Assembly (NCBI GenBank): GCA_027623205.1
Contig: JAQBYC010000009.1
Coordinates: 1 to 60,268 of the forward strand
Origin: Pseudomonadota bacterium
GTDB lineage: Bacteria; Pseudomonadota; Alphaproteobacteria; GCA-2731375
Direction: 5' to 3'
DNA: 60,268 nt
The position numbers and the translations under genes are program-made. Shown here piece by piece: positions 53,884 to 60,268 of the stretch (position 1 is the stretch's first letter; each line of letters opens with the position of its first letter). Under the pieces are notes generated by a model that ran no database searches, was not told where the DNA came from, and saw only the letters and a program-made list of their open reading frames with translations.

Positions 53884-54002
53884 GTCTGGCCCTGCATATT
53901 GATCATGGTGATGACGAATGCCGCCGCCATAAAGACGACAAGGATCACGGCCACGGCTAGATTGCGGCCCAACCTTTGCCGGTGCATTTTACCCAGCGGC
54001 AT
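53868..54002 (-). CDS. Small single-helix protein between ctaB and ctaG
   Basis: 44 aa: a basic N-terminus (MPLGKMHRQRLGRN), one hydrophobic helix (LAVAVILVVFMAAAFVITMI) and the polar tail NMQGQTWNPN. The ATG at 54002 overlaps the ctaB stop (TGATG), and its own stop lies inside the start of ctaG. Tight coupling on both sides and the matching charge pattern (cytoplasmic N-terminus) indicate a real gene. Short membrane proteins occupy this place in several alphaproteobacterial cox operons and are sometimes called CoxF-like; the role is unknown, presumably in oxidase assembly. Confidence 0.72.
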   Translation of the reverse strand: MPLGKMHRQRLGRNLAVAVILVVFMAAAFVITMINMQGQTWNPN

Positions 54003-54922
54003 CAGGCCCAGGCCCCCGCCAAACGTTCGCCCAACATCACGGCAAAAAGCGCAAAAAGGTAAAAGATGGAATAGCCAAACAGCCGCCGCGCAGGTGCATC
54101 GTCATCATCGCCCGTACGCCAGACCCGATAGGCGAAGGCTATAAAGATCAGCCCCAACAATGCCGCGCCCAGACCATAGGCCAGACCACAGACGCCCAGC
54201 GCCACCGGGCTTAAGGTGATAGGGAACAGGATCAAGGAATAAATCAGGATCTGCCGCCGGGTCGCCGCCTTGCCGGCCACCACGGGCAGCATCGGTACGC
54301 CGACGTTGCGGTAATCATCGGCCCGGTACAATGCGAGGGCCCAGAAATGTGGCGGCGTCCAAAAAAAGATGATGGCAAACAGTGAAATTGAAGCCAGGGA
54401 TACCTCGCCGCTGGCGGCGGCCCACCCGATCATCGGCGGAAAAGCGCCTGCCGCGCCGCCAATGACAATATTCTGCGGCGTCCGCCGTTTCAGCCACATG
54501 GTATAGATAAAGACATAAAAGGCGATCGTCATGGCCAGCAGCGCCGCCGACAGCAGATTAACCAACGCGCCCATGGCCAGAACCGAGGCGAAGGACAATA
54601 CCGTGCCAAAAGCCAGGGCGGCGCCGGGCCGCACATGGCCGCGCGGAATGGGCCGATCGCAAGTACGCAGCATTTGCCCATCAATATCGGCGTCGTACCA
54701 CATGTTGATGGCACCCGAAGCGCCCGCTCCCACGGCAATACAAACCAGGGCGGCTACGGCAACCAGCGGGTGCAGGCCGCCAGGTGCCAGCGCCAGTCCG
54801 ACCAGGGCGGTGAAAACCACCAGGCTCATCACCCGTGGCTTCAAAAGCGCAAGGTAATCGGCCAAACGGGCACCACCAACCCGCCGGGTCCGTTGGACGA
54901 TGGCCAAATTGGGGCTATTCAC
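54002..54922 (-). CDS. ctaB: Protoheme IX farnesyltransferase (heme O synthase)
   Basis: 306 aa UbiA-superfamily membrane enzyme adding a farnesyl chain to heme b to make heme o. The polyprenyl-diphosphate motif is NMWYDADIDGQMLRTCDRPI, and the second loop reads YRADDYRNVGVPMLPVVAG. GTG at 54922 is selected with AAGGA eight bases upstream; a TTG is one codon earlier. It lies 33 bases after coxA. Its product feeds heme A synthase, which is not in the window. Confidence 0.94.
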   Translation of the reverse strand: MNSPNLAIVQRTRRVGGARLADYLALLKPRVMSLVVFTALVGLALAPGGLHPLVAVAALVCIAVGAGASGAINMWYDADIDGQMLRTCDRPIPRGHVRPGAALAFGTVLSFASVLAMGALVNLLSAALLAMTIAFYVFIYTMWLKRRTPQNIVIGGAAGAFPPMIGWAAASGEVSLASISLFAIIFFWTPPHFWALALYRADDYRNVGVPMLPVVAGKAATRRQILIYSLILFPITLSPVALGVCGLAYGLGAALLGLIFIAFAYRVWRTGDDDDAPARRLFGYSIFYLFALFAVMLGERLAGAWA

Positions 54923-54955
54923 CAATCAATTCCTTTCAACGACCATGCCCCGCGC

Positions 54956-56560
<1,605 letters not shown>

Positions 56561-56633
56561 CTATCTGTCTTCCTATCGCTGAATTCTTTTTACTGAGGCC
56601 GGGCAAACCGTGACCGGATCAATCCGCCAGATT

Positions 56634-57485
56634 TTATTCGGCTGTTCCGCCGCCGGCATCCGCCAACTTCAGGCCAGGCCGGCCATCCCGGGCGGCATAT
56701 TCCGCCTTGGCCTTCACGACCCAGGCGGCAAAGGCCTCTTTCGAGACCACCTTGACCATGATCGGCATAAAGCCGTGACCCGTGCCACACAGCTCTGAAC
56801 ATTGGCCATAATAGGTACCCTCTTGCGCCACCCGTACCCAAGTTTCGTTTAAGCGGCCCGGTACGCCGTCCAGCTTTACGCCGAAGGCCGGCACGGCCCA
56901 GGCATGGATCACGTCATCGGCGGCAATCAACAAACGAATGTTGGTGTTGACGGGCAGGACGATCGCCGCGTCCGTGGCCAGCAGGCGGGGCTGCCCAGGT
57001 TTCAATTCGTCATCCGCCAACATGGAGGCATCAAAACTGAACTCTCCATGATCAGGATATTCATAGGACCAATACCATTGATGGCCGACGGCCTTGACGG
57101 TCATCTCGGCGTCCACGATGCGGTCCGAGAAATACAACAGCTTGAAAGACGGAATGGCGATGACCACAAGGATCAGGATCGGAATCGCCGTCCACAAGAC
57201 TTCCAACAAGGTATTATGCGTGGTGGTTCGCGGCGTTGGGTTCGCTTTGGCGTTGAATTTCACAAACACGACAACCATCAACAGGGTGACAAACACCGCA
57301 ATGGCGGTGATAATGACAAGCAGCAAGTTATGGAAATCATTGATCTGTACCGCTACCGGCGTCACCGGCGTTTGCAGGCCCAATTGCCAGGGATGTGCCA
57401 TGCCATGGTCCGCCAGTGCCGATGCGCTTGCCACCAAAGTGCCCAGTAGCGCCATCGGCGCGGCCAAAATTCGCCAAGCCGTCAT
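56634..57485 (-). CDS. ctaC: Cytochrome c oxidase subunit II (CuA)
   Basis: 283 aa. A signal peptide (MALLGTLVASASALA) is followed by two helices (LLLVIITAIAVFVTLLMVVV; EVLWTAIPILILVVIAIPSF) and the periplasmic cupredoxin. The aromatic electron-entry patch is GHQWYWSYEYPDHG and the dinuclear CuA site is GQCSELCGTGHGFMPI with His in DVIHAWAVPAFG. It accepts electrons from cytochrome c and passes them to heme a. It heads the minus-strand cox operon and is divergent from tldD. Confidence 0.96.
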   Translation of the reverse strand: MTAWRILAAPMALLGTLVASASALADHGMAHPWQLGLQTPVTPVAVQINDFHNLLLVIITAIAVFVTLLMVVVFVKFNAKANPTPRTTTHNTLLEVLWTAIPILILVVIAIPSFKLLYFSDRIVDAEMTVKAVGHQWYWSYEYPDHGEFSFDASMLADDELKPGQPRLLATDAAIVLPVNTNIRLLIAADDVIHAWAVPAFGVKLDGVPGRLNETWVRVAQEGTYYGQCSELCGTGHGFMPIMVKVVSKEAFAAWVVKAKAEYAARDGRPGLKLADAGGGTAE

Positions 57486-57772
57486 ATCAAAGCCTCGATT
57501 TTTTCTGAAATTTTCACGCCAGGAACAGTCCCCATTACTCCGATCTCCTTATGTAGCCCAACGGATTGTGAGGGAACAAGCCCATTGCTCGAACAGGGTC
57601 AAGACAAGAATCGCCGATATCGTTGCAGTCTGCCCAGGCGCCGGACCTTGCTAGGCAGGATAATCCCCTTCATATGACTACTTGGTGACCATAAAAACGC
57701 CGCTTAATCCGATTTTATGAGGCGCTTTACGGTCAGTCATGTGCGCTGTGCGGCGAATTGTCGCAGAAGATT

Positions 57773-57801
57773 TTGACTGGCATAATCGCTTCATAAATAA
57801 T
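57773..57801 (+). promoter_or_regulatory. Candidate tldD promoter
   Basis: TTGACT (57773-57778), a 17-base spacer and AATAAT (57796-57801) make a reasonable sigma70-type promoter about 70 bases before the tldD start. The rest of the 386-base divergent gap (57486-57871) shows no coding remnant. Confidence 0.45.
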
Positions 57802-57871
57802 GTTTCATAATCGAGCGTTCACCATTTGTGGTAACAGATGGTACCGAAGCCCAATTGGAGCAGATACAATT

Positions 57872-59365
57872 ATGAGTGATTTGAAGGCTAAAACCGGATC
57901 CAGCGGCGGCTTGCGCAAAACCGTCGATGGCGCGGCTGGCGATAGCGCGGATCCAGCGCTGCTGTTCGAGCGGGCCGGATTGGATGAAGGCCGGATCCAA
58001 AATATCGTCGGCGAAGCTCTGAGGGGTTGCGACGATGGCGAATTATTTATGGAGTACTGCCAGAGCGAAAGCCTGGTTCTGGATGACGGCCGTATAAAAT
58101 CCGCTAACTTCGATACGAACCAGGGCTTTGGGCTGCGCGCCGTGGCAGGTGAACAGACCGGTTACGCCCATGCCTCTGATTTAAACGAGGATGCCATTGC
58201 CAGGGCCGCGGCGACTGTACGGGCGGTGCGTGCGGGCCATGGCGGCAGCATGAGCCAGGCGCCCATGGCGACCAATCAAAGCCTTTATCCCGATGACAAT
58301 CCACTGGGCGAAATACCCTTCGCGGACAAGGTCAAGATGTTGGGCGAGATCGACAGCTATGCCCGCAACCGTGACGCCAGGGTGCGCCAAGTCACCGTAT
58401 CGTTGCATGGACAGTGGCAGGCAGTGGAAATTATGCGGGCCGACGGTCGGCGGATCCGCGATGTCCGCCCTCTGGTTCGTCTGAATGTCTCGGTGGTGTT
58501 GGGCGACGGCGATCGTCAGGAAACAGGCAGCCATGGAGTTGGCGATCGAATAGGTTTCGCACGCTACCTTGAAACGGCGAACTGGCAGGCGCAAGTGGAT
58601 GAAGCCATGCGTCAGGCCGAGGTCAATCTGTCCTCGGTGCCGGCGCCGGCAGGCGAGATGCAGGTGGTTCTGGGCCCGGGCTGGCCTGGTATTCTGCTGC
58701 ACGAAGCCATCGGCCATGGTCTGGAAGGGGATTTCAATCGCAAACAAACCTCGGCCTTTGCCAATTTGCTGGGCGAACGGGTCGCGAGTCCGGGGGTGAC
58801 AGTCGTCGATGACGGCAGTATCGATGGCCGGCGTGGCTCGTTGTCGGTTGATGACGAAGGCACGCCGACCGAATGCACGACCTTGATCGAGGACGGCATT
58901 TTAAAAGGCTTCATGCAGGATCGCCTAAACGCCCGCCTGATGGGCATGGCGGCGACTGGCAATGGCCGGCGGCAATCATTTGCCCATATGCCCATGCCAC
59001 GGATGACCAACACCTTCATGCGGGCCGGAGAGCAAGATCCGCAGGAAATAATCAAAAGCGTGAAAAACGGCATCTACGCCGTAAATTTCGGCGGCGGCCA
59101 GGTCGACATTACCTCGGGCAAGTTCGTTTTCAGCTGTACCGAAGCCTACCAGCTGCGGAACGGCAAGATCGGGGCCCCGGTAAAAGGTGCGACCCTGATC
59201 GGCAACGGACCGGATGTCCTGACCAAGGTTGGTGGCATCGGCAATGATCTGGCCTTGGATACAGGCGTCGGCACTTGCGGTAAAAGCGGTCAAGGCGTGC
59301 CGGTCGGTGTTGGCCAACCGACATTGTTAATTAATGGCCTGACCGTCGGCGGTACTGCGACCTAG
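57872..59365 (+). CDS. tldD: Metalloprotease TldD
   Basis: 497 aa. The zinc motif HExxH is in ILLHEAIGHGLEGDFNRKQT, and the C-terminal half carries GILKGFMQDRLNARLMGMAA and NGRRQSFAHMPMPRMTNTFM. TldD pairs with TldE/PmbA to process peptides such as microcin precursors and to degrade unfolded peptides; the partner is not encoded here. The ATG at 57872 is used, as the leader from 57800 has no family similarity; GGAG lies about 12 bases upstream. Confidence 0.93.
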   Translation: MSDLKAKTGSSGGLRKTVDGAAGDSADPALLFERAGLDEGRIQNIVGEALRGCDDGELFMEYCQSESLVLDDGRIKSANFDTNQGFGLRAVAGEQTGYAHASDLNEDAIARAAATVRAVRAGHGGSMSQAPMATNQSLYPDDNPLGEIPFADKVKMLGEIDSYARNRDARVRQVTVSLHGQWQAVEIMRADGRRIRDVRPLVRLNVSVVLGDGDRQETGSHGVGDRIGFARYLETANWQAQVDEAMRQAEVNLSSVPAPAGEMQVVLGPGWPGILLHEAIGHGLEGDFNRKQTSAFANLLGERVASPGVTVVDDGSIDGRRGSLSVDDEGTPTECTTLIEDGILKGFMQDRLNARLMGMAATGNGRRQSFAHMPMPRMTNTFMRAGEQDPQEIIKSVKNGIYAVNFGGGQVDITSGKFVFSCTEAYQLRNGKIGAPVKGATLIGNGPDVLTKVGGIGNDLALDTGVGTCGKSGQGVPVGVGQPTLLINGLTVGGTAT

Positions 59366-59368
59366 TTC

Positions 59369-60268
59369 ATGAGCGAACCTGCAAAGCCGCAACCGGAGGC
59401 CCCCGGCCTGGCCATGGTGGATTTGGGACCGCCACGGAGAATGGCGGCGGCCAGCGACTATATTACCGGACTTGCAGCGCCAATACGGCGCCAAAGCGCC
59501 GGCAAAGCAAATGGTTCCAACGGCTCTGCAGTTTCTCAACAATAACATGGGCGGCTGGCCCGCTGATTTGAACCTGCTGGCTGGAGAACCGGGCGACGGC
59601 AAGACCGCATTTGCCTTGTCCGATGCCGCCGTGGCTGCCCAGTACTGATTTCCCGTTTTTTGTATTTAAGCTTCGATTTGCAGTCCGAATTTCTGGTGAT
59701 GAAGCTGTTGTGCCAACAAGCGGAATTGAACAGCCGGGAACCGATTGACGGCGAATTGGACAAAGCCGTGCTGAAAGCTGCCATAGCGGCCCATAAGGAC
59801 ACCTTTTCCCGCATCAAGGTGGTCGAAGCAGACTCGGAATTGCCGAACGAAAAGCCGCGGAAATGGACCGTGAAATGATCGCCGCCAGCGACTGCGACCG
59901 CGTTCTTGTCGTCGTCGATTATTTGCCGATTTGGGCGGCGGGTGCGCGGCAGTTTTTTGAATTCCGCCATGGAATTGCAAAGTTGATAACCGTAATGCGG
60001 CGTCTGGCGTGGAGCCTGGACAGCCCGGTTCTGGAAATATCTTCGCAGAATCGCAGACATCAGGGTGAAGCGATCCTGCAAAGCCTGGAGGGCACATAGG
60101 ATCTGGAATATTCCGCCAATCGTATCCGTTTCCTCGTCAATGTTGAACGGGCGGTCAACCAGGACAATTACATCCATCCGGACGAGTTATACCAACCCGC
60201 GTTGATATTAGAGCGTGTGGCGGCTAATGGCGAAGGCGCCGGTCGAACAGCGCCAACATGGTTTCCCA
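59369..60268 (+). pseudogene. Decayed DnaB-like replicative helicase (continues past window)
   Basis: Three frames together give a helicase of the DnaB C-terminal type: LQFLNNNMGGWPADLNLLAG with Walker A GEPGDGKTA (59510-59645), then SFDLQSEFLVMKLLCQQAEL and DGELDKAV (59670-59876), then RVLVVVDYLPIWAAG as Walker B (59863 on), SLDSPVLEISSQNRRHQGEA and LQSLEGT. An in-frame TAG at 60097-60099 precedes DLEYSANRIRFLVNVERA, where relatives read ES(G/S)DLEYSAD. Two frameshifts and one stop disable it. It begins four bases after tldD (ATG at 59369), as if once co-transcribed. The 5' part (MSEPAKPQPEAPGLAMVDLG) is its probable original start. A working copy of dnaB must lie elsewhere. Confidence 0.7.

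Overview
The window looks like a chromosome segment of a high-GC alphaproteobacterium, probably Rhodospirillales-like. This rests on the aa3 cytochrome oxidase assembly operon running coxB-coxA-ctaB-small ORF-ctaG-coxC-DUF983-surf1, the following threonine synthase / M16 peptidase / GNAT genes, the divergent tldD, and the many acyl-CoA and ABC-importer catabolic genes. No rRNA, tRNA, CRISPR array or intact transposase was seen.

Layout. 1-5.6 kb is a worn region: half of a MITE-like repeat, an aldolase remnant, a large SAM/cyclase/ATPase signalling protein, an MFS transporter remnant and a nucleoside hydrolase. 5.6-10.8 kb holds a DUF1272 protein, an amidohydrolase with a CobW-type metallochaperone, and a TPR protein. 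10.9-16.7 kb is one giant secreted subtilisin-like protein with an FG-GAP block inside the peptidase domain. 16.9-24.6 kb holds two oxidoreductases, a DUF2892-adaptor-RND efflux operon with a divergent two-cysteine ArsR regulator, and a LexA-like HTH protein. 24.9-44.4 kb is a catabolic and uptake region: enoyl-CoA hydratase, a five-gene peptide-type ABC importer, epoxide hydrolase, AidB-like acyl-CoA dehydrogenase, cysteine hydrolase, Hsp20, ATC-hydrolase-like protein, acyl-CoA ligase, NTF2-like protein, LLM oxidoreductase, SMP-30 protein, then a translationally coupled operon of two deacetylases and a tungstate-type permease. 44.7-47 kb has a GGDEF/EAL protein and an acetyltransferase. 47-57.5 kb is the conserved M16/thrC/M32/surf1/cox block on the minus strand. 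57.8-60.3 kb has tldD and a decayed DnaB-like helicase that continues past the window.

The most distinctive layer is not a gene. A family of ~100-bp non-coding repeats (at least six copies, here R1-R6) lies between the genes. Four copies carry two well-formed hairpins whose stem sequences differ between copies while pairing is kept; R1 and R6 are degenerate. Copies with both ends share ~14-bp terminal inverted repeats beginning with a YTAR/CTAG-like tetranucleotide. A second, palindromic MITE-like family (one full copy, two half copies, one vestige) also sits at CTAG and supplies the stop codons of two genes. Several genes start or stop exactly at repeat edges, so these elements have shaped gene ends, 5' leaders and one operon's internal spacing.

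Start codons were chosen by ribosome-binding-site position and by where family similarity begins, so several genes are shorter than their longest open frame.
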